Assembly: GCF_004784475.1 (NCBI RefSeq)
Contig: NZ_SRRT01000006.1
Location: 62,001 to 126,000 of the forward strand
DNA: 64,000 bases
Direction: 5' to 3'
DNA from: Streptomyces bauhiniae
GTDB taxonomy: Bacteria > Actinomycetota > Actinomycetes > Streptomycetales > Streptomycetaceae
In this document: positions 7,923 to 16,482 of the stretch, piece after piece
Layout: each line of letters opens with the position of its first letter
Numbering within the stretch: the first letter of the stretch is position 1
Notes under the pieces: generated by a model
Databases searched by the model: none
Told to the model about the DNA's origin: nothing
Seen by the model: the letters and a program-made list of their open reading frames with translations, nothing else
Position numbers and translations under genes: made by a program

Positions 7923-8138
7923 ATGAGTCGTACCGTGATCGATCTCGATGACGACCTTTTGGCCGATGTGGCCAAGGCGCTCGGTACCGGCACCAAGAAG
8001 GAGACGGTGAACACCGCTCTTCGTGAGGTGCTGGAGAACCGCCGGCGGGCGCTCGCGCTCACGCGGTTGCGTGCTGCGGCCGGTGAGGGTGCCTTCGATC
8101 TGGACCTCTTCGAGGACAAGGGGAACTACCGCCGGTGA
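7923..8138 (+). CDS. vapB: VapB-family antitoxin
   Basis: The 71-residue protein starts at ATG 7923 behind GGGGAGG. MSRTVIDLDDDLLADVAKAL followed by TKKETVNTALREVLENRRR is the ribbon-helix-helix DNA-binding and dimerisation module of VapB antitoxins. The tail (FDLDLFEDKGNYRR) is the toxin-binding part. In the family it neutralises the VapC RNase and represses its own operon. TATACT at 7883-7888 is a candidate -10 element. Its stop overlaps the GTG of vapC by 4 bp (GTGA), which couples translation of the two. Confidence 0.88.
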   Translation: MSRTVIDLDDDLLADVAKALGTGTKKETVNTALREVLENRRRALALTRLRAAAGEGAFDLDLFEDKGNYRR

Positions 8139-8557
8139 ACGCGGCCCAGTTCCTGATCGACACCAGCGCGCTCGCCCGGTTCATGCGCGGCGACGCGGAA
8201 CAGTACGGGTGGGACCAGGCCGCCGCTGCCGGGCTGATCGCCACCTGTCCCATCACCGAGCTCGAGTTCTTCTACAGTGCCCGTTCCGCCGAAGACCGGG
8301 CGCGTGGCATCGAGGACCTGCGCATGATCTTCGGCTGGGTTCCGGTCGACGATCGCGCGTACGCCCGCGCCTGGCAGGTACAGGACGCCCTGACCGAGCG
8401 AGGCCGGCATCGCAGCGCGGGGGCGGTGGACCTGGTAGTGGCCGCGACGGCGGAACTTCAGGGCCTGACTCTCTTGCACCGCGACCGTGACTTCGACTGC
8501 ATCGCCGCCGTCACAGGCCAAGCACTCCAGTGGTACGGCCCAGAGCCAGGCAAGTGA
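8135..8557 (+). CDS. vapC: VapC-family PIN-domain ribonuclease toxin
   Basis: The 140-residue protein has a complete PIN domain. The acidic metal-binding residues are visible as D9 (LIDTSAL), E42 (ITELE), D99 (AVDLVVAATA) and D117/D119 (HRDRDFD). VapC toxins cleave tRNA or rRNA when free of antitoxin. The GTG start overlaps the vapB stop. Length and residues are intact, so the pair is probably functional. It lies just beyond the tRNA-Ser island and may be part of the same accessory block. Confidence 0.9.
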   Translation: MNAAQFLIDTSALARFMRGDAEQYGWDQAAAAGLIATCPITELEFFYSARSAEDRARGIEDLRMIFGWVPVDDRAYARAWQVQDALTERGRHRSAGAVDLVVAATAELQGLTLLHRDRDFDCIAAVTGQALQWYGPEPGK

Positions 8558-8654
8558 TCGACAGGGCTGGGCCCCAGGCCGGCCGGGGAAATTCGGTAGG
8601 TGGGTGGCGAGTTGCGTTGTAACTTGCCGCTCATGACTGACATGCAAAGGGGCA

Positions 8655-9047
8655 ATGCCGCGTAGGCGGCCTTCGGCCCTGCGGGGCGAATGGGTGGGGC
8701 GGCGCTGTAGGCGGCGGTTCCCCGTTATTGACGGGCTGTCCGGGGCCTGTGTGGCCGGTCTTCGGCGGCTGGAGCGGGAGCGGGCCTGGGGGGAGGACAC
8801 GGAAGCGGCGTTCTGGCACTGGAAGGCTCTGGCTCATGGGTCGCTTCGGCAGCTCGAGTACGCCTTCGACGGGACGGATTGCTGCGGTGTTCTCACGTGC
8901 GGGTGTTACAGCTACGGCTTCCGGGAGCATCTCGAGGTCGTGCTGCACGCCTTGCCGAAGAAGAGTGCTCGGGAGCTGCGTGCGCTCGTGTGGGCGCTCG
9001 ACGAGAAGGTCGTGGGCAGGGCGGTCGGGCTGATGCCCGGTTCGTAG
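8655..9047 (+). CDS. Conserved-looking protein of unknown function
   Basis: The 130-residue protein reads with normal Streptomyces third-position bias to its stop at 9047. It contains a Trp/Cys-rich centre (AAFWHWKALAHGSLRQLEYA, then DCCGVLTCGCYSYGF), which could bind metal, and ends with a helical stretch rich in Arg and Leu. The start is uncertain: ATG 8655 follows no strong ribosome-binding site, and a short frame from 8633 stops at once. Its last 136 bp overlap the end of the convergent gene at 8912-9553. Confidence 0.55.
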   Translation: MPRRRPSALRGEWVGRRCRRRFPVIDGLSGACVAGLRRLERERAWGEDTEAAFWHWKALAHGSLRQLEYAFDGTDCCGVLTCGCYSYGFREHLEVVLHALPKKSARELRALVWALDEKVVGRAVGLMPGS

Positions 9048-9553
9048 TGGGCGCGTACGTAGATGCGGGTGCGGGTCGGGGTGTAGGCGTGGGCGTAGAG
9101 GTTCACGCACTGCGGGTCGGAGGTCGGGTGCGGGGCGTCCGTGGTGTCGGGGCAGACGTCGCCGTAGCGCATGCCGGTGGTGAGCGTTTCGGGTTCGGGG
9201 AGGCCCAGCTGGGCGAAGTCGTGCGGGGCCTTGGCCGGCTGGGAGGGCGGCGGGGTCAGCCACTTGCCGTCCGGGGGGTACTTCGCCAGGTACTTCTCCG
9301 CTTCCGACCGCGTCAGGGTGAAGGTGAGGATGCCGGTGTCGAAGCGGGATGTCGTCTCGTATGCCGCCTGGGCCGAGTGGGTGGAGGCGGGGAGTTCCAG
9401 GCCCATGTGGGTGCTCATCCACTCCGGGGTGATGCCCTTGGTCCAGTGAGCGTCCGTGGGCTGGGTTTCCGTGGCCCAGAGGGCTGCGGCCGAGACGGGG
9501 ATCGTCAGGGTCAGCACTGCCAGGGCCGTGAACAGGGCGCTTCGGGGGATCAC
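8912..9553 (-). CDS. Predicted membrane-anchored or secreted protein, unknown
   Basis: The 213-residue protein starts at the GTG 9551-9553 (VIPRSALFTALAVLTLTIPV), preceded by GAGAGGGAG. The first 25 residues form a signal peptide or anchor. The exported part contains HAYTPTRTRIYVRAHYEPG and a Cys pair (CPDTTDAPHPTSDPQC). I do not recognise a family. The start overlaps the stop of the upstream gene by 4 bp, so it is the last gene of the 11826-8912 run. Its C terminus crosses the convergent gene at 8655-9047; the last 45 or so residues are Ser/Thr-rich and may be a read-through of that overlap. Confidence 0.65.
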   Translation of the reverse strand: MIPRSALFTALAVLTLTIPVSAAALWATETQPTDAHWTKGITPEWMSTHMGLELPASTHSAQAAYETTSRFDTGILTFTLTRSEAEKYLAKYPPDGKWLTPPPSQPAKAPHDFAQLGLPEPETLTTGMRYGDVCPDTTDAPHPTSDPQCVNLYAHAYTPTRTRIYVRAHYEPGISPTALPTTFSSSAHTSARSSRALFFGKACSTTSRCSRKP

Positions 9554-10146
9554 CAACGGGCTCCCTCTCTTTCCATCAGCTTGCGTACCCCTGCCACGAG
9601 TCCGTCCACGACCGATTGCGGTGGGACTTCCGGGTCCGTCGGCATCGGGTGGGTCGTGCGGGCCTGCACCGGGAGTTCGAGTTGGACGCCGCCATACCGG
9701 GTCTGGTTCACCGGGTTGTCCGGGTGGAGGCCCCGTAGGGGGTGGGGGATTTCGGAGAGGGTCGTGATCGGAACGAAAGCTGGGGCCCAGTGGGAAAGGG
9801 CGGCCGCCACGAGTCGGGCCGCTGGGCGGTTGGAGCCGCCTGCGTAGATCGTTCGGGGGGTGGTGCGGCGGTTGTGGCCGTGGAGGGAGATGGTCAGGGT
9901 TGCGTGGGTGAGGAAGGTGGTCAGGGGGGTGCAGGGGGACATGCGGGTGGAGGGGATGTGGGTCGGGGGGCCCGTCGGCTGGGTGAAGGTCAGGAAAGTG
10001 GCTCCCGTACGGGTCGCCACCTCGCGCGCCAGTTCCGCTGTGCCGCCCTCCACCGCGCCGTGCAGGGCCAGTAGGCCGATGGGGCCTCCCAGGTGCAGCG
10101 TGGTCAGGAAGGTCGCGCCCTCGATCGTCACTCGTTCCGTGTGCAT
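9550..10146 (-). CDS. Poly-gamma-glutamate hydrolase family protein (YjqB/DUF867-like)
   Basis: This protein has 198 residues from the ATG at 10144-10146; a TTG one codon earlier is also possible. LGGPIGLLALHGAVEGGTAELA contains the HGxxExGT-type zinc motif seen in phage poly-gamma-glutamate hydrolases and the related DUF867 proteins. Further His residues follow (TISLHGHNR). The family cleaves poly-gamma-glutamate or is uncharacterised in bacteria, so the substrate here is unknown. It lies 6 bp after the CopC/D gene and overlaps the next gene by 4 bp, so it belongs to that operon. Confidence 0.68.
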   Translation of the reverse strand: MHTERVTIEGATFLTTLHLGGPIGLLALHGAVEGGTAELAREVATRTGATFLTFTQPTGPPTHIPSTRMSPCTPLTTFLTHATLTISLHGHNRRTTPRTIYAGGSNRPAARLVAAALSHWAPAFVPITTLSEIPHPLRGLHPDNPVNQTRYGGVQLELPVQARTTHPMPTDPEVPPQSVVDGLVAGVRKLMEREGARW

Positions 10147-10152
10147 CAACCG

Positions 10153-11826
10153 TCAGCGTGCCACCCGTATCGCGCGGGAGACCGTCACCTGGTCCAACTC
10201 CGATACCCGTACCGTCACCTTCATGGTCCAGGTGCCGGGGATCGGGAGGTTGAAGGAGTTCGTGGCCCAGTAGCCGCCTCGGTCGGTGACACCCGTGTCG
10301 AGGGGGCCCAGGCGCTGGGCGGGGAGGGTCATGGTGATGCGGAGTTCGGGGACGGCCGCCAGGGCGCCGTTCGCGCCGTAGACCACTGCCTGGACGGAGT
10401 TCGGGCCCACCCGGCCGGGGTCGAAGGTGATCTGGACCTTGCCTCGGCCGTTCTCGCCCACCGTGAACGGGACCGTCGTGACCGAGGCCGCCGGGATGCC
10501 CGTCTCCGCCGTGGCCGCCTCCTCTGCCGCTCGGCCCGGCAACGTGCTGGTCAGCAGGGTCGTCAGGACCAGGACCACCACGCCTACGGCCGCCTCCGCC
10601 AGTACCGTGCGGCGCAACTGTCCTACAGGGAGGTCCGGCACCGGCGCCTCCGCCGTCTTCGGCAACCGTCCCGTCCACCTCCGCGACCACGCCGCCGCCC
10701 CCAGCAGCACCCCCACCGCCACCAGCTTCGCCAGCAGTACGCGGCCGTACGTCGTGTCCGTCAGCGCCTGCCAGGTGCCGAGGCCGCGCCAGGACTGGTA
10801 GACGCCGGTCACGACCAGGACGATCACCGAGGTCAGGGCGAGGCGGGAGAAGCGGGTCACGACCTGCGGCGGGACGGCCGGGGCGCGCAGGGTGAGGAGC
10901 AGGGCCGCCAGGCCGCCCAGCCAGGCCGCCGTCGCCAGGAGGTGGAGGGTGGTGGAGGCGATGGCGAGCGGGACCTGGATGCCGGCCGAGGCGTGTTCGG
11001 CGGCCGACCAGGTCAGGGCGAGAGCCACGGCCAGGATCGCGCCCACGGTCACCGCGAAAGCGCGCGGTACGGGACGGCGGCGCAGGACCAGGCCAAAAAC
11101 TACGGCCAGCAGGAGCAACGCCAGGCGCGCGAGCAAGAGTTCACCGGGACGCGTGGTAAGCGCGCGGCCAAAAGACGCCAACTCCGGTGCCGTGCCCTCC
11201 TCGTACGGGCCTCGCAACAGGAACAGGGCCAGCGTGGAGACGAGCAGAGTGGCGGCGCCGACGACGAACAGCGGCCGCAGCAGAAGGCGTTGGGGCGGAC
11301 GGCAGTACGCCACGAACGCGGCCGCCCCCAGCACCAGCGCCACCGCGAGATACGCCAAGTAGCGGGCGATGTTGTACAGGCTGGTGGTCGTACCGTTCTC
11401 CGCCGCGCCAGGAGCCGTCGCCCTCGTCACCGTCCGCTCGCCCACCGAGAAGGTGAGCGCGCCGGAGACGGGGTGGCTGTCGGCGGAGACCACGCGCCAC
11501 GCCACCACGTACGTGCCCTTCGCCATCCGCGCCGGCAGCGGGACGCGGACCGTGTCGGCCCGGCCGGGGGCGTGGTCGGCCTGGCCGGTGCGCAGGCGGT
11601 GGTTCTCGGGGTCGTAGACGCGGAAGGAGTCGGTGAGCAGGCCGACCGACTCGGTGTAGGTCAGGGTCAGCGTGCGCGGAGCGCGCTGGAGGATCGTTCC
11701 GTCTTCGGGGTTCGTCGCGCGCAGGGCCGCGTGCGCGGAGGCGGGGGACGCGGTGCCGAGGACGAGCAGGAGGAGGCTCGCGACCGCCAACAGCACGCGC
11801 CGCAGCGCTCTTTTACGGTCGCGCAC
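10153..11826 (-). CDS. CopC-CopD fusion, copper transport/resistance-type membrane protein
   Basis: The 557-residue protein begins with a signal peptide ending ASPASAHAAL, so the mature N terminus starts near His, as in CopC. Residues about 32-130 are the CopC beta-sandwich, with a second copper-type ligand region SADSHPVSGALTFSVG. About 150-430 is the CopD membrane domain with eight or so helices. About 450-557 is an extracytoplasmic beta domain of FixH/YtkA type. Such fusions are linked to copper uptake or tolerance at the cell surface. It is the first gene of a run with the hydrolase-like and exported proteins downstream. Confidence 0.9.
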   Translation of the reverse strand: MRDRKRALRRVLLAVASLLLLVLGTASPASAHAALRATNPEDGTILQRAPRTLTLTYTESVGLLTDSFRVYDPENHRLRTGQADHAPGRADTVRVPLPARMAKGTYVVAWRVVSADSHPVSGALTFSVGERTVTRATAPGAAENGTTTSLYNIARYLAYLAVALVLGAAAFVAYCRPPQRLLLRPLFVVGAATLLVSTLALFLLRGPYEEGTAPELASFGRALTTRPGELLLARLALLLLAVVFGLVLRRRPVPRAFAVTVGAILAVALALTWSAAEHASAGIQVPLAIASTTLHLLATAAWLGGLAALLLTLRAPAVPPQVVTRFSRLALTSVIVLVVTGVYQSWRGLGTWQALTDTTYGRVLLAKLVAVGVLLGAAAWSRRWTGRLPKTAEAPVPDLPVGQLRRTVLAEAAVGVVVLVLTTLLTSTLPGRAAEEAATAETGIPAASVTTVPFTVGENGRGKVQITFDPGRVGPNSVQAVVYGANGALAAVPELRITMTLPAQRLGPLDTGVTDRGGYWATNSFNLPIPGTWTMKVTVRVSELDQVTVSRAIRVAR

Positions 11827-11893
11827 GTCGTCCCGCCTCCGTCTTCGGACCCCGCCCTGTCCCCCGCCTGTACGGATGCCGGCGGCGGGGCGC

Positions 11894-12502
11894 TCAAACC
11901 GTACCGGTGGCCTCCGCGAAGGCGGTCTCGCGGGTGAGGAAGGCGAGACGGGCGCGCTTCTCCGGCAGGTACACGTCCGGGAGGTCGATCTCGGGGAGGA
12001 CGACCTCGGGGCCGGTGGTGAAGCCCTGGCGTTCGAAGCGGGTGATGGCCTTGGTGTTGCGGACGTCCGGGTCGACGACGACGCGGGTGCGGTCCAGTAC
12101 GCGCAGGACGTAGTCCGCGACCACGGTCAGCAGGGCCGAGGTCCAGCCGGGGCTGTGGGCGTCGGGGGCGGCGGGGGCGAGGAGGAGGTGGACGCCTATG
12201 TCTCCCGGACGGACCTCGTAGCACTCGCTCACGCGGTCGGCTGCGGGGTCGTAGGTCTGGAGGAGAGCCGCGGGGTCGCCGTCCTTGGTGACGAGGTGGG
12301 CGTGGTGGGTGTCGAGGGTGGCCATGTGGGCGTAGATCTCCGCCACTTGGGCCTCGGTGAGGTTCGTCATTCCCCAGAAGGCGGCTCTCTCCTGGCTGAC
12401 CCAGGTGTGGATGACTCGGGCGTCCGTGGCGGGGTTGAGGGGACGGATGGCTACGGTGCCGAAGTCGGGGATGTGCTGTTCGTGGTGGGCGGTCTCAGGC
12501 AT
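11894..12502 (-). CDS. GNAT acetyltransferase of siderophore type
   Basis: The 202-residue protein has the layout of the IucB/RhbD-like acyltransferases that acylate hydroxylamines in siderophore synthesis. It shows IRPLNPATDARVIHTWVSQERAAFWGM near the N terminus, PGDIGVHLLLAP in the core strands and VVVDPDVRNTKAITRFERQGF in the acetyl-CoA fold. It starts 8 bp before the stop of the acylase gene, so both are one operon. The iron box before that operon supports a siderophore role. No amine monooxygenase or NIS synthetase is present nearby, so it may serve an unlinked pathway or modify a xenosiderophore. Confidence 0.8.
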   Translation of the reverse strand: MPETAHHEQHIPDFGTVAIRPLNPATDARVIHTWVSQERAAFWGMTNLTEAQVAEIYAHMATLDTHHAHLVTKDGDPAALLQTYDPAADRVSECYEVRPGDIGVHLLLAPAAPDAHSPGWTSALLTVVADYVLRVLDRTRVVVDPDVRNTKAITRFERQGFTTGPEVVLPEIDLPDVYLPEKRARLAFLTRETAFAEATGTV

Positions 12503-14996
12503 GTGCTTCCTCGGCTATGTCGGTGTGTTCGAGGGTGAGTTGGGTCCAGTCGGTGACGACCTCTGCGAGATCTCCCTTGAGCCACAGGGGGAGTTGGTCG
12601 CGGTGGTGGGGGTTGCCGGGTACGCCGTCCGCGCCGAAGGGGACGATCCAGCGGCTGTTGTCGCGGTCGTTGAGGTCCCAGACGTAGCGGGCGGCGGGGC
12701 CTCGGGCGGCGAGGTCGGTGATGCCGGGGACGGCGGTGGTGCAGTTGACGCAGTCGTGGTCGCCGGCCAAGCCCGGTTCTGTGTACGGGGGTTCGGGGAG
12801 GGCGCGCCAGGGGGCCACTCGGTGGGTGGCGGACCAGGGGGTGGTGGGGGGTGCTTCCGCGATCTCCTCCAGGGCTTCCCGTACGGTCTCTTGGCGGTCG
12901 ATTCCGTACAACCCCTCTGCGTTCAGGAGGTGTTCGAGGGCGAAGCCGATGCGGGCCGTGAGGGACATCCAGGGGAGGAGGACTTCGGGGTAGGCCGGGG
13001 GTTCGGTGAGGGGTGCGAATGCGGGGTGGGCGGCCAGGCGGCGGACGACTGCTGTGCGGAGGGCCGCGTATACGGCTGCCTCCACGCTGTCCGCGTCCAT
13101 GTGGCGGTTCCAGGACAGCAGGGTGTCGCGGAGGCGGGTGGCTTCCGGGGTGAGGGTCTTGAGTTGCGCGAGGCGGGTCAGGAGGGGAGCCGCCGAGGCC
13201 AGGTGGGTGTCGGTGTGGATGGCGGGGAGGTCGGTGGCGGACCAGGTGGGTCGTTGTTCCAGGAGGGTGCGGATGCGGTTGGCCCGGTGGGGTGGGGCGA
13301 ACTCGATGCCGAGGGGGGTGGCGGGGCCGCGCTGGTTCGCCATCACGGCTATGCCGTTGTCCAGCGGGGCGTACGGGGGTGTGTGCCAGCCCTGCCATTC
13401 GTGGCCCTTCTCCCAGGCGGAGACCACGCGGAGGCTGTTGGTACGGGGGCGTACGGGGACTCGGCCGGCGAGTCTGTGGAGTACGGCGCCTGTGGTGTCG
13501 GCGGCCTGTACGACATTGACGGGCTCGGTCCAGGCGTCCAGAGCCCTGTCCACGTCGGCGACTGTGCGGGCCCTCAGGAGGGGGAGGAGGGCGCTGAAGC
13601 CGAGGTCTTCTGTGACGCGGGGTGGGTAACGGAGGGCCAGTGCGGTAGCGGGCGCTTCCGCCTCGGCTTCGCCTTCGGCGGGGAATTGGTTCCCACCCGC
13701 ACCACCCGTACAACTTTCGTCGTCGGGTGCGGGTGGCCCCTGTGGGGCGGACCCGCCGTCGGCGGCCGTCGGGAGGGGGATGGGGGAAGGGACGGGCGCA
13801 TCGAGTGAGCCCAAGCTGACGGCCCCGCCGGACGAACCACTCGCATCGGCACGGCGCTGCCCACTGGTCGACGAGCGGGACGCGCTGAACTCGGCCGACT
13901 CCGCCGAGGCAGCCGGGGCCGAGGGCTCGGCGGGGTCGGCGGAGTCGAGGGACTTGGCCGGAGCGGCGGACTCGACGGGGTCGGCGGAGTCGGCGAAAGC
14001 CTCTGGCCCGCTGGGCACGCCCTCCTCGGCGGATGCATCCTCCGCCTTCACCACCCCCTCCAGACCGCCCAGCCCCTCAGGCCCCCCGGCGATCACCGGC
14101 CCCCGCTCAGTCTCGATGACCTCGATCTCCACCGCCCCCTCCTCCGCGACCTCGACAACCTCCACGCACCGGACCGCCCGTTGCCAGACCCCCTCCGGGG
14201 ACAGCGCCTCCACGCCCGCGCCCGTTCGGCGGAGGCGTTCGTGGTAGAGGTCCTGGTAGTCGGCCATGGCGTTGGTGATGGACCAGGCGACGGGGCCGGT
14301 GTGGGCGAAGTGGGCGATGCCGGGGACGCCGGGGACGGCGAGGCCGACTACGTCGAACTCGGGGCAGGAGAGGCGGATTTGCTGGTAGACGCCGGGGTCC
14401 TCCAGGAAGCGGTGGGGGTCGCCGGCCAGGAGGGGGAGGCCGGTGGTGGTGCGGGTGCCGGCGAGGAGCCAGCCGTTGCTGCCCGCGGTGCCGGGGCCGT
14501 CGGTGGCGAAGAGGCCGACCGCGTCGGGACCGAGGTGCCGTATCGCCTCCTCGCGCCAGAGCTTGGCCGGGAAGCCGGCGAACAGGATGTGCGTGCCGAG
14601 CCAGACGCCGAGGGGGGTCCAGGGTTCCCAGCGGCCGGGAGCCAGGCCCACTCGCGCGAACTCCGGTGTGCGGGCGGCCCCTTCGGCGAGGCCCGCGTTG
14701 ACGCCGTCGACGTAGGCGCGGACCCAGTCCGCCGTCTCCGGGTCCCGTCTCTCCAGCGCGGCGAAGCACCGTCTCGCGGTGTCGTCGAGGCGGGCGCGGC
14801 GGGCGAAGATGTCCCAGGGGAGCGCGGAGGCGCCGAGGAAGGACGCCGAGGTGCCCTGCGCGCGATGCCGTTCGACCTCCAGTTGCCAGGCGCGGTCGAT
14901 GGCGGTCACCCGGCCCTGGGCGCGGGCGAGTTCACGGGCACTGGTGGCGCGCAGATGGGGGATGCCCCAGGCGTCGCGGTAGGTCTCGGTGGTCAC
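12495..14996 (-). CDS. Penicillin acylase family (Ntn-hydrolase) amidase with a disordered insert
   Basis: This protein has 833 residues from a GTG start. The N-terminal half resembles the acylase alpha chain (YRDAWGIPHLRA, FAGFPAKLW). The sequence GTAGSNGWLLAG places the catalytic Ser at about residue 173, where autocleavage would free the beta chain. VIETERGPVIAGG and ALALRYPPR, normally close together, are split by about 145 residues (305-450) rich in Ala, Ser, Glu and Pro. No signal peptide is evident. Related acylases cut or remodel acyl chains of siderophores or quench lactones. The iron box at 15016-15034 and the co-transcribed acetyltransferase suggest siderophore processing. The low-complexity insert is unusual. 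Confidence 0.88.
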   Translation of the reverse strand: MTTETYRDAWGIPHLRATSARELARAQGRVTAIDRAWQLEVERHRAQGTSASFLGASALPWDIFARRARLDDTARRCFAALERRDPETADWVRAYVDGVNAGLAEGAARTPEFARVGLAPGRWEPWTPLGVWLGTHILFAGFPAKLWREEAIRHLGPDAVGLFATDGPGTAGSNGWLLAGTRTTTGLPLLAGDPHRFLEDPGVYQQIRLSCPEFDVVGLAVPGVPGIAHFAHTGPVAWSITNAMADYQDLYHERLRRTGAGVEALSPEGVWQRAVRCVEVVEVAEEGAVEIEVIETERGPVIAGGPEGLGGLEGVVKAEDASAEEGVPSGPEAFADSADPVESAAPAKSLDSADPAEPSAPAASAESAEFSASRSSTSGQRRADASGSSGGAVSLGSLDAPVPSPIPLPTAADGGSAPQGPPAPDDESCTGGAGGNQFPAEGEAEAEAPATALALRYPPRVTEDLGFSALLPLLRARTVADVDRALDAWTEPVNVVQAADTTGAVLHRLAGRVPVRPRTNSLRVVSAWEKGHEWQGWHTPPYAPLDNGIAVMANQRGPATPLGIEFAPPHRANRIRTLLEQRPTWSATDLPAIHTDTHLASAAPLLTRLAQLKTLTPEATRLRDTLLSWNRHMDADSVEAAVYAALRTAVVRRLAAHPAFAPLTEPPAYPEVLLPWMSLTARIGFALEHLLNAEGLYGIDRQETVREALEEIAEAPPTTPWSATHRVAPWRALPEPPYTEPGLAGDHDCVNCTTAVPGITDLAARGPAARYVWDLNDRDNSRWIVPFGADGVPGNPHHRDQLPLWLKGDLAEVVTDWTQLTLEHTDIAEEAHA

Positions 14997-15015
14997 CCTG
15001 GAGCACCCTTCCGTT

Positions 15016-15034
15016 TTAGGTTAGCCTTGCCTAA
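15016..15034. promoter_or_regulatory. Iron box (DmdR/IdeR-type operator)
   Basis: TTAGGTTAGCCTTGCCTAA closely follows the actinobacterial iron-box consensus TTAGGTTAGGCTAACCTAA. It lies in the 83-bp spacer between the acylase start (14996, minus) and the reductase start (15080, plus), so it can repress both directions when iron is sufficient. Confidence 0.88.
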
Positions 15035-15079
15035 CTTCACAGCCAAGTGAAGGAATCGTACGCGAGGGGTGGAGACACG

Positions 15080-15802
15080 ATGGGTCAGGGTCGGGGCTGG
15101 GAGGGTGCGGTACTCAAACTGCTGCGGGCGAAGGACTTCACGTTCACGGTGACCGGCGCCGAGGACGTCACCCCGCACTACCGCCGGCTGCGGATGACCG
15201 ACGGCGGGCTGCTCGCGGCGACCGGCGTGCACCCCACGATGTGGGTCCGCCTGTGGTTCTCCGACGACGGCCGCCCCCACCAGCGCGCCTACACCCTGGT
15301 CGACCCCGACCCGGAGACCGGCACCTTCGCCCTGGAGTTCGCCCTGCACGAGGGGTGCGCCTCGGACTGGGCCCGCGCGGCCAAGGAGGGCGACACCGTC
15401 GAGGCGACCGTCCAGGGCACCGGCTTCCAGCGCCCCGAGCCCGACCCCTCGCACGTCCTGGTGGTCGGCGACACCGCCTCGCTGCCCGCGATCAACTCCC
15501 TTTTCAAAGAGCTGGGTTCGGCCCCGGCGACCGTCTGGTTCGAGGGCACCCTCGACGGACTCCCGTCCGGCGCCGACCCCGAGCGGCACGAGATCCGCGA
15601 GGTACCGCGCCAGGAGGCCGGGAAGCACCTGGTCGAGCGGGTCCGCGCCGAGCTGCCCGAGATCCTGTCCGGCACCGAGCACCCGTACGTGTGGATCGCC
15701 TGCGACACCGCGACCACCCGCGCCCTCGGCTCGTACGTCCGCAAGGAACTCGGCGTGCCCAAGCAGCGGGTGCACGCGCTGGGGTACTGGCGGGCGGACT
15801 GA
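15080..15802 (+). CDS. Siderophore-interacting FAD reductase
   Basis: The 240-residue protein starts at ATG 15080 behind GGGGTGGAG; a GTG at 15047 is possible but lies close to the iron box. It has the SIP architecture: a FAD-binding beta-barrel (HYRRLRM..., RAYTLVD for the flavin) and a C-terminal NAD(P)H-binding part (VLVVGDTASLPAI, WIACDTATTRALGSYVRKELG). SIP proteins release iron by reducing ferric siderophores in the cytoplasm. It is divergent from the acylase/acetyltransferase operon under the same iron box. Confidence 0.92.
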   Translation: MGQGRGWEGAVLKLLRAKDFTFTVTGAEDVTPHYRRLRMTDGGLLAATGVHPTMWVRLWFSDDGRPHQRAYTLVDPDPETGTFALEFALHEGCASDWARAAKEGDTVEATVQGTGFQRPEPDPSHVLVVGDTASLPAINSLFKELGSAPATVWFEGTLDGLPSGADPERHEIREVPRQEAGKHLVERVRAELPEILSGTEHPYVWIACDTATTRALGSYVRKELGVPKQRVHALGYWRAD

Positions 15803-15826
15803 TCCCGCGCGCGGGATCATGGACGC

Positions 15827-16426
15827 ATGGACGTCACCCTGCACCTCGCCCAGGACCCCGACGCCGACGCGCTGCTCGGCCGCAGCCCGCTCGCCGCGCT
15901 CACCGGGATGCTGCTGGACCAGCAGATCCCGATGGAGTGGGCGTTCAAGGGCCCGGAGACGATCGCGCGCCGCATGGGCGCCGACGACCTGGACGCGCAC
16001 GACATCGCCGCCCGCGACCCCGAGGAGTTCGCCGCGCTGCTCTCCGAGAAGCCGGCCGTGCACCGCTATCCGGGGTCGATGGCCAAGCGGGTGCAGACGC
16101 TGTGCCAGTACCTGGTCGAGCACTACGACGGGGACGCCGAGGCGGTGTGGCGGGACGCCGGCAGCGGGCCTGAGCTGCTGAAGCGGCTGGAGGCGCTGCC
16201 GGGGTTCGGCAAGCAGAAGGCGCAGATCTTCCTCGCCCTGCTCGGCAAGCAGCTCGGGGTGACGCCGAAGGGGTGGCGGGAGGCGGCCGGGGCGTACGGC
16301 GAGACCACGTCGTACCGCTCCGTCGCCGACATCACCGGGCCGGAGTCGCTGGCCAAGGTGCGGGCGCACAAGCAGGAGATGAAGGCGGCGGCCAAGGCGG
16401 CGAAGGCCGCCAAGGCGAAGGAGTAG
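15827..16426 (+). CDS. HhH-GPD-type DNA glycosylase-like protein
   Basis: This 199-residue protein contains a helix-hairpin-helix (LKRLEALPGFGKQKAQIFLALLG, residues about 118-140) in an all-helical body, as in base-excision glycosylases. The N-terminal part has MLLDQQIPMEWAFKGPETIARRMG. The catalytic Lys/Asp of the endonuclease III or AlkA types is not obvious; an Asp near YRSVADITG might serve. The tail is a Lys/Ala repeat (KAAAKAAKAAKAKE) typical of actinobacterial DNA-binding proteins. It probably acts in repair, on an unknown lesion. Confidence 0.83.
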   Translation: MDVTLHLAQDPDADALLGRSPLAALTGMLLDQQIPMEWAFKGPETIARRMGADDLDAHDIAARDPEEFAALLSEKPAVHRYPGSMAKRVQTLCQYLVEHYDGDAEAVWRDAGSGPELLKRLEALPGFGKQKAQIFLALLGKQLGVTPKGWREAAGAYGETTSYRSVADITGPESLAKVRAHKQEMKAAAKAAKAAKAKE

Positions 16427-16482
16427 CACCCGTCGGCCGCCCCCGAGTGGCGGAATGTCCCCGTTCGGTCCAAGCATGGAAC

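Noticed and set aside
8135..8557. VapBC pair as a novel system
   Set aside because: All PIN residues and the ribbon-helix-helix antitoxin are standard; only its location beside the island is of note.
12357..13808. Plus-strand frame of 483 codons opposite the acylase
   Set aside because: The minus-strand acylase has a recognisable Ntn-hydrolase sequence and iron-box control; the plus-strand product is Gly/Val-rich without motifs.
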